Source of the DNA: Erigeron canadensis | Taxonomy: Eukaryota > Streptophyta > Magnoliopsida > Asterales > Asteraceae | DNA length: 64,000 bases | NCBI RefSeq assembly: GCF_010389155.1 | Contig: NC_057768.1 | Coordinates: 11,778,501-11,842,500 of the forward strand | Direction: 5' to 3' | Shown: positions 12,601 to 23,129 of the stretch, piece after piece | How positions within the stretch are numbered: the stretch's first letter is position 1 | How the letters are laid out: each line of letters starts with the position of its first letter | The notes under the pieces: model-generated | The model's input: only the letters and a program-made list of their open reading frames with translations | Database searches by the model: none | What the model was told of the DNA's origin: nothing | Translations under genes and position numbers: made by a program

Positions 12601-14762
12601 CATGGACTAGCCCTAAATGCAATTACAAGTAGTAAGAATAAGCAAAACAACATACTTGATAAAAATAAATAAATGAAATGGAAAATCATATCATGTTTCT
12701 ACATTTCCATTATCACCTTGGGTTATAAAATATTGTGAAACAACTATTAGTAGCAGCTGCATGCGCTGCAGCAGCGAGAAGGCCGATATGCATGCTATCA
12801 CTTGACAGAACAGATGATGGCATTACAGTTTGTGGGCGGCTGGCACGTCGGATTCCCAAAAGAAGTTGATTTTTTTCATTCCTGGTTGCCAAATCAATAC
12901 CTAACTCAAACTCAAGAATAATCATGCCTAAATTTTGGCTACAAATGTTCAGTTAAAAAGTTACCAGATAAATAAAACAGAATCTCCTGCAACAAGTCTT
13001 TTTGCACTAACAAACACACTCCACCCAGTAGTAAGAAGATGGCGTTTGGGCTGCCCTGTACGTGAAGGACATAACATTTAACATCACTAGGATAAAAAGA
13101 TTATGCTTTTGATTATCAGATTACTTCTGGGTTAAATAACCTGGTGAATATTGGTTACAACACAACTAAATGAATATTTACTCCCATTTCACAAAAGAGT
13201 TTCTTTTGATAATTTCATCTATTATTTCACAATAATTAAACGTTGTCAAAACACTAAAGCATATAGCTATTGCAATTTCAACCATTATAAGCACACATTC
13301 AAACACTATCTTCTGCACCCCGTTACTGATTATCTGATTATGATTATTCTATATCATACAATCATTTTCAAAATCGACAAGCAAAACATTGCCTTGAGAA
13401 GCCATAAACTAAAAAAGTATGAGCCTACCCCGGAAAATATGCCTAAATTTCCATTCAACATCATGGAGATCTCTTGCAATAAGTTCTTGAGCAGGTGGCT
13501 GCAGAGAGAAATCCTAAAGAAGCAAAGGAAGAACATAGTTTATGATAAATTTTCTATTAAATTAATACGCATCCAACTAATAGAAGTGGTTACACTTAAT
13601 CTAAACAAACAAAACCAGCATTACTAATGGAGGGAAAACTTTCTCAGCAGCACGTCTAGGAACAGAAAACCCGCCATGGGTACTTGTGTCGCTAGCTGTT
13701 AATGTCTTGCAGAAGTAATTAGTCGGCTGTCTACTAGGAATACCCAACTCAACAGGAAGAAACGTATCCTTCTGCTCTTGCTGACAATTTGTCACAAAAA
13801 GAAAATAAACAATCTAAAATAGTCTCGAAAACTAAATAAAATCATAACCCACGTTGCAAGTCTAATCAAGGTCTAATTACCGGGGTCAACGGCTGCAGTG
13901 TCATTTGAGCATACACTTCATCCGTTTCAACATCTGCCTATAATTACAACATAAAAGTGAAGAATTCAGTTATTATTTGGCCCTTTTAAGCTATACAAGC
14001 AATACTAAGAAAGGCAGTTTTTCTCTAAGAGTGAAGCAACCTACATACATGCATTGTAACATTGTGAAGTTGGCAGATCAATTGAGGAGGCAGGCTTGGA
14101 TAATTGGGTATGTGAGCATCGATTTCTTTATTCGTTGTGGCAGCAACCTAGTTCGTTCACATTTATAGTCGAATAAAAAATAAAACAATAGTTTAAGAAA
14201 TATTGTAAATAAAACATTAAGGGTACGTTTGGTTGTGGATAATACCCCTTATTTTCGATTTTTGTTTTCCAGGAAAACATAGGATTACAGAAAACGCGTT
14301 ACAATCATAGTTTTTCAAGAAAACATAAAACAATCTTTTACACTTCTCAATGAAAAACTTGAAAACATCTTATTGTTGTTTTCCAATTTGAACGCGTTTT
14401 CAAAATTTTCATTTGTTCTCTAAAAATAAAAAACACTTTTCATTTTCTAGAAAATTAAAAACAAAGAATCGGAAAACATTTTCCACAATCAAACGCACCC
14501 TAGTGTAACGAATAAGAATTTCCACCTGCTCACTATGACCTTGAGGGAAATAAATGACCCGAGAACCAACTGCAGGCAACGAAACCAGGGGGCCAGCACA
14601 AGCATGCCATAGCTCCGAATTCAAGCATTTCTTTTCACCTTCTAACAACAATTTTATTTAATACACAACAAAATGCTTAATTAATCATCAAGAATATATA
14701 TATCTATGACATTAAAGAATGTGCAGACAATACACACAAACAAAACTTAATCAATGAAAACG

Positions 14763-14793
<31 letters not shown>

Positions 14794-15045
14794 GACTTTC
14801 GTTATTTTGGAAAAAAAAAAATTTTACAAAAAACTTGAGAACTCTTAATTATATTATACAAGTATATATATACCTTTATAAGTATATATATATATATTTA
14901 TAACAATATTTAAGAAGTCAAATTTATATAGTCAGAAAATACACAAAGAAAAAGGGTTAGAAAGCTAGATATATTATATGTAATTATATATAGACATACC
15001 TTCCTGAAGCTGTTGACCAGCAGAGCCTGATGTTGAAAGCTTCAT
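6696..15045 (-). CDS. ARF8-like: Auxin response factor, ARF8-like (14 exons, 792 aa)
   Basis: A nuclear transcription factor that binds auxin response elements and is held in check by Aux/IAA proteins. I built the coding exons by eye with GT-AG borders and matching phases: 15045-15000, 14638-14526, 14147-14049, 13937-13881, 13780-13625, 13513-13429, 13055-12965, 12881-12717, 12612-12490, 12380-12305, 11110-10963, 10555-9699, 9389-9199, 6867-6696. They sum to 2379 nt (792 codons plus TGA) with no internal stop. The B3 DNA-binding domain is at about residues 121-225 ([20 protein letters not shown] at about 128), the ARF domain at about 247-335, a Gln/Ser-rich activator-type middle region at 387-672, and the PB1 domain at about 673-757 (VYKSG lysine, LLLGDDPWE acidic motif). 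The MKLSTSG start, length and middle region favour ARF8 over ARF6. It appears intact. Confidence 0.95.
6936..7409. mobile_element. hAT-type MITE in the last ARF intron (474 bp)
   Basis: The ends are TAGGGCTGTCAAT... and ...ATTGACAGCCCT in inverted orientation. Perfect 8-bp target duplications ACCTACAC lie at 6928-6935 and 7410-7417, the length made by hAT transposases. The interior is rich in repeats of GACCCG/CGGGTT. No ORF. It sits 69 bp upstream, in the gene's sense, of the last splice acceptor (6868-6869). Confidence 0.85.
7682..7880. mobile_element. GC-rich foldback MITE in the last ARF intron
   Basis: About 199 bp with inverted ends (GTAACACCACTAGGCAAAA against GTAACACCACGAGGCAAAA on the other strand). 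A GC-rich palindrome, TTAGCGGCGACGTCGCCGCT plus AA, occurs twice symmetrically at about 7719-7741 and 7815-7837. Similar TTAGCGGCGAC motifs are known from CACTA subterminal repeats, but the ends are not clear CACTA termini and no target duplication is certain. Confidence 0.55.
8234..8314 (-). mobile_element. 5'-truncated SINE with 19-bp target duplication
   Basis: An insert of 43 bp (8253-8295) ends, on the minus strand, in TTGTTGTTG, the tail type of many plant SINEs. It is flanked by near-perfect 19-bp repeats (TTAAGTTATAATTTAACTA at 8234-8252; one mismatch at 8296-8314). The flanks make it a retroposed fragment. The SINE family is not determined. Confidence 0.6.
9250..9270 (-). promoter_or_regulatory. 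miR167 target site in the ARF mRNA
   Basis: On the mRNA strand, exon 13 reads AGATCAGGCTGGCAGCTTGT, coding the RSGWQLV part of the PB1 domain. It pairs with miR167 across the seed and the cleavage centre, with a few mismatches near the ends and one internal. Known ARF6/ARF8 genes carry this site at the same place. Post-transcriptional repression by miR167 is therefore expected. Confidence 0.92.
11345..12011. repeat. Tandem duplication in an ARF intron, one copy carrying an insertion
   Basis: A block beginning near GTGTGGCATTCATATCGGTTT and ending near AAGAACCCTACAGTTTAT occurs at about 11345-11808 and again at about 11815-12011. The second copy is continuous across the junction TCTTCATC...TTCTCCCTTAC. 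The first is interrupted there by about 270 bp. Confidence 0.7.
11505..11772. mobile_element. GGTCGGGT-rich insertion inside the duplicated intron block
   Basis: About 268 bp present only in the first copy of the duplication. It starts near GAGCACGGCTGAAAACACGGCC and ends near GGGACGGGTCACGG, and is rich in GACCCG/CGGGTC words like those inside the hAT MITE at 6936. The sister copy serves as an empty site. Superfamily is not proven. Confidence 0.5.
14221..14500. mobile_element. MITE filling most of ARF intron 2 (280 bp)
   Basis: The ends are GGGTACGTTTGGTTGTGGA and, on the other strand, GGGTGCGTTTGATTGTGGA, a typical plant MITE terminus. Flanking TAA and TAG could be a decayed 3-bp target duplication of PIF/Harbinger type. 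No coding sequence. It begins about 24 bp from the 5' splice site of intron 2 (GT at 14525-14524). Confidence 0.7.
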
Positions 15046-15720
15046 ATTCTATGTAATTCTATATCTATATATACTTAATTTATATAAAAGACTAAAAAAA
15101 GCACTAAAAAACTAAGCTTATTATTATTATTGAGGTAAATAACTTAAAAATACCCAGAAAAACCAACTGAATCAGTAACATTTCCATCTGACCCTAATTT
15201 TGACATGCATTATTAATATTGTTAATATTATTAATTGTTATTATAATAATAATTATTATTATTAAAAAAAAAAGTGAAAATTGTTAATAAATACTAACCA
15301 AGCTCAGAAAACCAGACAGCCATGTGAAGAAAAACTGAAACAAGTTACAGTTCAAATATGTATATGTGTGACTGTGCGTCTAAGTTTATAAAAAAAAGGT
15401 GTTCAAAAAATATATAAAAAAGAAAAGAAGAACAGAAAAGATAGAGTGACGCATATATAGGTGTGGGGAGGATCCGACCGACTATAGCAGACTCCTGAAT
15501 AAATGAATTACAGTAGAGTGAGTGAGAGAGAGAGAGAGTGTATGGAGAAAGAAGGAAAGAAAGGAAAGAAATATGAAAATCCGTACCTGGAGATGTAGAC
15601 CGTTGATTATTTATTTATTTGTATTGTTTTTATATATATTTATGACACACACACAGAGAGTGAGTGAGTGAAGAAGCATGTGCCACCATCCTTCAGTGGT
15701 CTTTGTCAGAATGTACGGAC
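15046..15720 (-). promoter_or_regulatory. ARF 5' leader and proximal promoter region
   Basis: Upstream of the ATG lie AT-rich sequence, a (GA)n tract (about 15520-15540) and CA/GA/GAGT tracts (about 15643-15672), common in plant core promoters. A possible 5'-UTR intron donor, CCAG|GTACGG on the minus strand, is at about 15585-15590, with several possible acceptors. No TATA box stands out, so the transcription start is not placed. Confidence 0.4.
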
Positions 15721-16640
15721 CCCAACTTTTTCCATTATTTTATTTCGTTCTCTTTTATTTCATTTTTTTTTTCTCTGTACCAAACGGTGTATGTTTCGAG
15801 TGTTTTCGGGGTTAAGTGAATAGGGTATGTTTTGGCCTTCCAAAAAAGAAAGTAAATATGTTTTATAAACTCAAACAATTATACGTGTTTTAAATGTACC
15901 ATAGTATTGCTCCTATATGTATGTATAATATATAATAGTAATGTACCGTAGTATTTATTAATTAAACAAGAAATAATTATACGGGTTTTAAATGTATGAT
16001 AGCCTGATGGTGAAAACTTTATATTCATTAAATAATTTTTTATAAGTTATTGATTTTTTTGATGATATGATATAATGCACGGTTGCACGTTTAGTCGGAT
16101 CATGCTTATGATCTTGTACATCCTGTTTAAACTTCGACTTCTGATTCAAACTTCGTTCAATATGTTTTTAACTTGTACTTGGTACATGTTTACAACATTA
16201 ATATTGAGGTAATTGATACAATTAAATTATGTATTTGAGTGATTTTACTCAATTTTTAGGCCAAGTTTATAAGAGTTGGTTGTTTTTTATAAATTAAAAT
16301 CAACAACATCTTTATAAGACAACACAAGCATTTTAGAAACTCAAGTTAGAAGTTGGTATGGTCACCAATGAGTGAAACTGATGTGTCTTACAATTAAGCA
16401 TGTATGTGGTTACATATAGACTTTTAATTTAACATTTTGGTTAAGCATTAATACCTTTTCTATACTAGATTTACAAGCTTCTTTGTTAACTTAAGATGTC
16501 AAAATTTGGATTGACTCAACATAAACGGATCAATATTTAGCTAAAAAGACTAATTTACATCTGCAAGGTTGGACACACGATTACTTGTTTGTGTACCCAT
16601 TCTTCTTTTGATCTATACCTTTCCTTTATTAAACAAGGCT
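15721..16640. other. AT-rich intergenic stretch
   Basis: No coding frame, recognisable repeat terminus or RNA gene was seen. It ends in a long (TA)n tract at about 16646-16670 that begins the foldback cluster. Confidence 0.5.
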
Positions 16641-16683
<43 letters not shown>

Positions 16684-16684
<1 letters not shown>

Positions 16685-16872
16685 TAAAATGGAGTATGTG
16701 TCTGTTAGATACCCAAGCTTGGATATAGAACCCCTCACATACCAATATTTTAATATATATATATATAAATGCTTGGGTCCCCATGCTTTTCATGGATTAA
16801 AAAAAACAAGATGTGAGGGTTTCTACACTCAAGTTGGATATCTAACAGCCACATACTCTACACCCTCACATA
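16684..16872. mobile_element. MITE family A, copy 2
   Basis: A foldback between (TA)n tracts: GGAGTATGTGTCTGTTAGATAC at the left, and TATCTAACAGCCACATACTC at the right is its inverse. Internal AAGCTTGG and CTCACATACCAAT blocks match the other family A copies. Confidence 0.6.
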
Positions 16873-16885
16873 TATATATATATAT

Positions 16886-17084
16886 AAGGAAAAATGAATA
16901 TAAAGTAGTCTGACACCTAAACTTAGGTGTGGAGCCACTGGAACCCCTTGCATACTAATTTTTTAATATTTCTTGTTGCATGAATAAATGTTTGGGCCCT
17001 CATGAGTTTAATGGATTAAAAAATTAGTATGTGAGTGTTTCACACATAAACTTAGGAACCTAACAGCCTTATATAACCATCCCT
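16886..17084. mobile_element. MITE family A, copy 3
   Basis: A foldback adjacent to copy 2, bordered by (TA)n. Its inner blocks CTAAACTTAGGTG and CACATAAACTTAGGAACC are inverted relative to each other, and the outer end CCTTATATAACCATCCC resembles the other copies. Confidence 0.55.
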
Positions 17085-17111
17085 ATATATATATGTATAT
17101 ATACATACATA

Positions 17112-17977
17112 CAGGGGTGAATTATTGTAAGAACTCACAAATAAAAAAGAATGCAAGAACAATTTTGTGTCACATATTTCCCTACCTTTCTCTCTCTTTA
17201 CTTAAATAAAAAAATTTATCCAAATCATTCAAAATGCTTTATCTCACAAACCGTAAATCATTAGATAAAGAAAAAGTATGGGTAGTCTTAAAATTTCGTT
17301 CTCTTTCATTATAGATGCAATTAAATATATACTTTTGACGACTTTTTAATTTTCGTTTTCTTTTTGATACTTACACATAACCTACACATGTGTAAGTTGA
17401 ACAAAAATTGTGATTCAGAACGGGCTTCGCCTTTAAGGATATTCATAAAGGGTAGCTGGTAGGGGTGATAGGTCATTGAGGGTGATAGTTCATAGTCTGA
17501 TAGGTCATAGGGGGTGATAGGTGATGGGTGATCTACCTAACGGGCTCCGCCTTTAACCACTATGGCTCCGCCATAAACTGGCAGGCTCCGCATTTGGTCA
17601 CCATGGCTCTGCTATAGATTGACGGGCTCTGTCTTTAACCTTCATTGTTGTATACATATGGTTATTTGCTAATTTAAATTTGAAAATAAAGATCCTACAC
17701 ATGTCTAGATACACAAATATAAAGGGAAAAAAACAAAAATTAAAAAGTCATCAAAAGAATATCGAATTGCATCTCTAGTGAAAGAGGATGAAATTTTAAG
17801 ACTACCCATACTTTTTTTTCATCTAACGATTTACAGTTTGTGAGATAAATCATTTTGAATGATTTGGATGAATTTTCTTATTTAATTGAATGGAGAGAAA
17901 GATGGTGGAAATATGTGGCCCAAAATTGTTCTCGCGTTCTTTTTTATTTGTGAGTTATTAAATAACCATTCATCTAT
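17112..17977. mobile_element. Long-inverted-repeat foldback element (866 bp)
   Basis: The ends are inverted copies of about 260-290 bp with moderate divergence, e.g. AACTCACAAATAAAAAAGAA near both termini. The (TA)n tracts lie directly outside. The centre (about 17395-17640) holds a TGATAGGTCAT repeat and GGGCTCCGCC-type words. No ORF. A non-autonomous DNA element is the likeliest class. Confidence 0.75.
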
Positions 17978-18003
17978 ACATACATATATATATATATATA
18001 TGT

Positions 18004-18359
18004 AGGGGAAAAATAATTTGAGACCAACTAAAAAAAGTCCAAAAAAGGACCATTGATTTTTGTAAGTTACACACCACCATCATGATCTACTACGATATAC
18101 AAGACTTTTTTGTAAAAACACTAAGACTTTCCAGTGACGGGCCCACAGAAAAATCATGTGTAAGTTAACTTACACATGTGTAAGTACTTACAAATGTGTA
18201 ACTTAACTTACACATGATTTTCTGGTGGGCCCGTCGCCGGAAAGTCTTAGTGTTTTTACAAAAAAGTCTTGTATATCGTAGTAGATGATGATGGTGTACA
18301 AAAATCAATGGTCCTAGTTGGTCCTAAAATAAGAGGTGGTCTCAAAATATCTCACCCCT
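18004..18359. mobile_element. Palindromic foldback element (family B, copy 1)
   Basis: About 356 bp, nearly one palindrome. It starts AGGGGAAAAATAATTTGAGACC and ends GGTCTCAAAATATCTCACCCCT, with (TA)n on both sides. The arms carry GATATACAAGACTTTTTTGT and its inverse; the centre is ACTTACACATGTGTAAGT-like. A partial copy is at 58273-58503. Confidence 0.75.
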
Positions 18360-18387
18360 ATATATGTGTATATATATATGTATTTAT

Positions 18388-18878
18388 AGGGAAAAGTTAA
18401 ATTAGAGACTCCTTATTTTAGGGACTGTTAGGGACTCCTTCTACCTCCTTCTCCGGCCACCACCACCATCATCTCTTACCACCACCACCGCCGCCATAAT
18501 CATCTCCGACCACCACCATGATCCTCCGGCGACGGCGACCATCTCTGGTGAGACTTACACATGTTTTAAGTACAATTTTTTTTAGGTAGGTCACCCCCTA
18601 TGACCTATCACCCTCTATGACCTATCACACTATGACCTATCACCCTCAATGACCTATCACCCCTGCCAGCTTTGGTTTATGAATATCCATAAGGGCGAAG
18701 CCCGCTCCGAATCATAATTTTTATTCAACTTACACATGTGTAAGTTGTAAGTTGTACTTACACATGTGTAAGTCTCGCCGGAGATGAATATGGCCCGAGA
18801 TGTCGCCGGGGATGATTAGTCGTGATTAGATCTGATGAAAATAAACGGTCTAGATCGAGTCCCTAACGACCCACCCCT
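18388..18878. mobile_element. Foldback-like element between TA/TG tracts
   Basis: Weak inverted ends (AGGGACTGTTAGGGACTC against GAGTCCCTAACGACCC), a (TA)n tract on the left and (TG)n(TA)n on the right. It contains CACCACCAC-type repeats and a TGACCTATCACCCT array at about 18578-18662. Most of 18575-18765 is the reverse complement of the centre of the element at 17112. Confidence 0.55.
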
Positions 18879-18904
18879 GTGTGTGTGTGTATATATATAT
18901 ATAT

Positions 18905-19139
18905 AGGGCTTTTTATCTGGAAAGTACCTCAACTTGTCACTTTTTACTTTACTGGGGTCTAAACAAAAATCTGTTCTATCTAGGGAGAAAAAACCGGCTA
19001 AACCAACTATATTGGGTTTTTACCTGCTGAAGCATGTTGTGGGGCCGATCATTACTTATGTGGCACCTATCTTTACACCTACGACCCAATTAATCCCAAT
19101 TTATTTAATCATATATATATATATTAGAAGAAGAAGATA

Positions 19140-19177
<38 letters not shown>

Positions 19178-20241
19178 CCTTTCTCTTTATCTCTCCCCCA
19201 AATCAGTTCTACTTTTCTAATCTTTTTCCATTCATCCCAATCTATTATCTCTTCCCCAAATCAACTACTCCACCACCACCATTCACGACCGCTGCCTATC
19301 ACCACCACCGTCTACCACCGCTGTTTATCACCATCAGCATACACAGCCGCCGCTGGATTCTTCATCCTATCACCACAGCCATCTACGACCATCTTCTATC
19401 ACCACCACCATACACAGCCGCCGCCGGAGTATAATTGATCTGTCACCACCATCATACATAGCCACCGTCGGCGCCGTCATCTTTGATGTATCTGATTCTC
19501 TTCAAAATCCAACTACCCACTCCTGCCGGCTTCCGCCCGCCTACCTTGCCGGAAAAAACGAAGTGCACCTCAAAAATGCTACAAAATAATCTTCATCAAC
19601 ATCTAAACAAACAAAGGCAACCATCCAAATGAAGGTCACCATCGCACCGCCACATCTCCCCATCACTAGCCTTTCTTGGTTATTCAGATCATATCTTCAT
19701 CGCCGAGTGCTGCAGCTTCCGAGCAAATTCGATTTGTACCAGATTCAGATCTGATAAGTTTTGGCATTCAGATTCTGATCACATTGTTATATCTTCGTTT
19801 TTAATGCTGGTTGTTCTTCATCTGTATCTTTTTTTTTCTTTAAAGTTGTTTTACTAATGTTTTTTTATGGCGGGATTTTCTTTTCTGATCCTTATCATAG
19901 AACATTCGGAAGAGTATGATGGAAATGGGAGAATGAGGGTTTTTAATGTGATTGAAATATATGTGGGTGTTTTTTATTTGACTCAAAATAATTGGAAAGA
20001 GGAGATCGATAGAAATATGTTTCTGGGTTTTTACGTATGAAAATCTGGTTGTTACTTTTTATAATATAAATTATAAAATAAATTAGAATAAAAAGTAAAA
20101 TAAAAAATGACTGGCTACCTGATCGAAGACCCAACATAGGTGTTTTAGCCGGTTTTTTTCCCCTAGATAGGATAGATTTTTGTTTAGACCCTAATAAAGT
20201 AAAAAGTGACAAGTTGAGGTACTTTTCGGATAAAAAGCCCT
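18905..20241. mobile_element. 1.3-kb (TA)n-flanked element with about 115-bp inverted ends
   Basis: The left end AGGGCTTTTTATCTGGAAAG and the right end are inverted copies for roughly 115 bp, including TCAACTTGTCACTTTTTACT; both sides touch (TA)n. The interior is unlike the arms: a long (TA)n, CT-rich segments, CCACCACC runs and a stretch near 19680-19860 resembling a plant 5' UTR with an intron end. No convincing coding frame. Capture of host sequence is possible but unproven. Confidence 0.65.
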
Positions 20242-20263
20242 ATATATATATATACACACATAT

Positions 20264-20661
20264 AGTGAAAAGTTATTTTGAGAACAATTTTTTTTTGCGA
20301 GAACCTTTGAGAACTTTTCAAATCAAGCCCAACCTATGATTATTCTTTACATGAAAATTGTTTTTTGATTGTTTTGTGAATAACTTATGTGTAATTTTGA
20401 AGTTTATAATTGTGTGGAGGCATAGATTATCATCCGTTATACAATTATGTGGAGATTTGGATTATTCATCACATGTGCACGAATATTGCTATATTACATG
20501 TGATCGACTTGCATACATGTGAACTTAATAAAAAGTTTCTTCTACAACATATATTTTTATATCATTTCACATGTGAATGAACAAAAAAACATGAGAACAA
20601 AAATATAATTTAAGAGTTCTCATGGTTCTTATAAAAAAAATGGTTCTAAAAATAAGGAAAC
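20264..20661. mobile_element. Foldback element between (TA)n tracts
   Basis: Inverted ends AGTGAAAAGTTATTTTGAGAAC and AGTTTCCTTATTTTTAGAAC (minus strand), with poly(A)/poly(T) runs just inside. (TA)n borders both sides. No coding sequence. Confidence 0.5.
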
Positions 20662-20674
20662 TATATATATATAT

Positions 20675-20985
20675 AACGGGAAACTATTCTAGTATTAATT
20701 ATAAAGGGTTTAGTATTTAGAAGTATAATAAACTTTTACACTTTTTCTATTGTATGAATGTAACTTACATTTGGACATTTTGTGCATTGTTAGAAAAAAC
20801 TTTGTAAAACTGTTCAAATAATGTATTATTTTGACATGCACCAATCAAAAAATTACACATGCTAGTTCATATAATTTGCCACGTATACACTTTTACATTA
20901 TTTGAACAGTTTTATAAAATTTCTTTCTACAATTACACTTCCAGATACTAAACTCAATCCAAAATTACACTAATGTCTGGGACAC
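20675..20985. mobile_element. Foldback element at the right end of the cluster
   Basis: Internal arms match in inverted orientation: AAAACTGTTCAAATAATGTA (about 20815) against TACATTATTTGAACAGTTTT (about 20895), and TTTAGTATTTAGAAGT against its inverse near the right end. The left side touches (TA)n; the right border is less clear. Confidence 0.5.
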
Positions 20986-21936
20986 TATTAACGTACCCGA
21001 ATCAACCACTAGTTTGGGATCAGCAATTTGAATTTATACTTCAAATAAAGCAAACAAAATAAAATTAAGAAAACACTAGTCAACTTGCTCGTTCTAACCA
21101 CCACGTATAAACTACTACCGGTTGACCACAATTCCTGCTCATGATCAAGTGAAAAACGACTCTACCACAGACCACTACAGACCAAAACAAAAACCATTCC
21201 AAAATACGAAATTTATCAATAAAATACCAATCCTATTCACAATGTTTTCCAATTTGACCATATCTATTTTAATCATGATTAATCTTATTTAGTGAATCAT
21301 ATAAGTTGTAAAACATCAATAAATTATGGAAGAAAGACAAGTAGTACGAGGATGAGTTGAATGTTGGAGAACAATGTGGTTACATTTTGGAAAGGATTAA
21401 TAATATTAGGCATGGGAATTAGTGCTTTACTTTTGTTAGACAGAAACTTGGATGTAAATTTCATGTGTTACTCAAAAGGAACTACAAAATAATGCCTCCA
21501 ATCATCAATATCCTTTATTTGATACATGATTCAAAGTGTAAAAAAAATCACAAAATGTTTAACTGTATTTGAATAAAGGAAAAAGATCTAGATAACCAAA
21601 CACAAGATTCAACATGTTCAAAAAACTTCAAAAGTTTTTCAAATTGACCAGTTAACTTGGCCAACTAAATTGCAGCCAGTGGCGAAGCTAGGAATTTTTG
21701 AGTAGGGGGTCGGGATCTAAATTTTTTTTTCCCCTAAGGCAATTTTCCGAGTAATATATTCGGGTCGGTGATTTGATTCAGGTCGGGTCAAAAATTAAAT
21801 AGTTAAAGATACTATTATTATTATAAAGAAAAAAGTTTCAATCACTAAATAACTAAATAGTTGTCTAAGACAAAGTAAACATTAAAAACTAAAAAGGAGA
21901 CAAATGGTTGGTACCCGGTTCGATTCACTAAAGAAA
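20986..21936. other. Intergenic stretch, nothing recognised
   Basis: AT-rich sequence without a supported gene. A GGGTCGGGATCTAAATTTTTTTTTCCCC-type segment near 21705-21735 and CGGGTCGGTGATTTGATTCA near 21763 look like old transposon ends next to the hAT pseudogene, but no border could be set. Confidence 0.35.
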
Positions 21937-23128
21937 TTAGAGTTTAGCCTTTCGACCTTTAAGTTCCTTGAATTCTTCAATTATGGACTCCGCATCAAAC
22001 TTGCTAGCAGTTTCATTTTCTATGTAAATCACCATACTCTGTGCTAGATTGTCATCAGACATCTTATTACGTAGGCGAGTCTTGAATATCTTCATTGCCG
22101 AAAATCCCCTCTCTGTTGTTGCAGTCAAAACCGGAAGAGTCAAGAGTAGCCGACACACTCTTTCAACCAAATCGTACATGCTATTTTTCCCAGTTTCTAC
22201 AAGAGTTTGGCAGAGATTAGAAAGGGTTGCTACCTTACTTAGCTTGGCATTATTTCTCCTTTCAACTTGAAAAGTCTCTGATTGACATCTTAATTGATTT
22301 CTCTCCTGCTTAGTAAAGTCCATAGGATAATATTTCTCAACAAGAAGAACAATGTCACCAATATTAATCTGTTTTGAGCATAAAGTCGCACCAAGAGATA
22401 ACAACTCTACTGATTGCTCACTGAATCTACAATCCATCTCATGTATTTGCTTATCCAATGTCTCCATAAACAAATCTACTCGGTAAAAATGTTCAAATGT
22501 AACATGAAGATCATTTGTACGAGGCTGATACCGGGTAGATTTATATGGAGCCTTCATATCGGGCTGCTCTATGTCATATCTTTGACAAAAAAAAATAATT
22601 TCTCAATTAAAGAATCCCATCCATTGTTTCTAAAATCATTTAGACTAACCTTTGTAGTTGAAACCGACTCCATTGCATTAAGGATGTCTTGGGATTTCTT
22701 TTATAATCCTTGAGAAAGTGCATCAGTCTTTTTCATCACCTCTTTCATCATGTAAAGAATAAACACAAATTCAAATGACTTCAAGTGAGTATAAGCCACT
22801 TGAGCATCTCCACGTTGAGGACGAGTATTATTAGTTTTGTCGTCCATTATTCCCTTGAGAACAGCTCGAGTGACACCAAACATGTTAATCAAACTACAAA
22901 TGGAATTATAATGGGAACCCCAACGTGTATCCCCAAACCTTCTTACTGTCCCAACCTGGTTTTTTCCTTTTCCCGATTTGATTTCACCCAACTCCAGTAA
23001 TTCTTTAATCTCAATTGCCTTCGCCTTTTGTAACTCATCGTGCCGCTTACTTACAAACCACATTTATTACATAAGCTAATTTATCAAAGAACTCGTGTAC
23101 TGGATCAACTTCCCTTAAACTTCCATAG
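21937..23128 (-). pseudogene. hAT-family transposase pseudogene (C-terminal half)
   Basis: Read right to left, the translation matches the C-terminal part of plant TTF-type zinc-finger hAT transposases. It has DTRWGSHYNS (about 22920), DALSQGL near 22715, and a dimerisation region LPVLTATTERGFSAMK...TRLRNKM...MVIYIE (about 22020-22130). Three lesions: a 4-bp TAAG duplication near 23047-23054 shifting the frame, an in-frame TAA at about 22707-22709, and a frameshift near the poly(T) run at 22580. The N-terminal zinc finger and early catalytic part are absent. At about 23130 it meets the SIRE-like LTR. Confidence 0.8.
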
Positions 23129-23129
23129 G

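Noticed and set aside
18934..19434. 166-codon frame inside a (TA)n-flanked element
   Set aside because: It is low-complexity (TA repeats, Pro/His/Ser runs), covers part of the inverted arm, and lacks conserved features.
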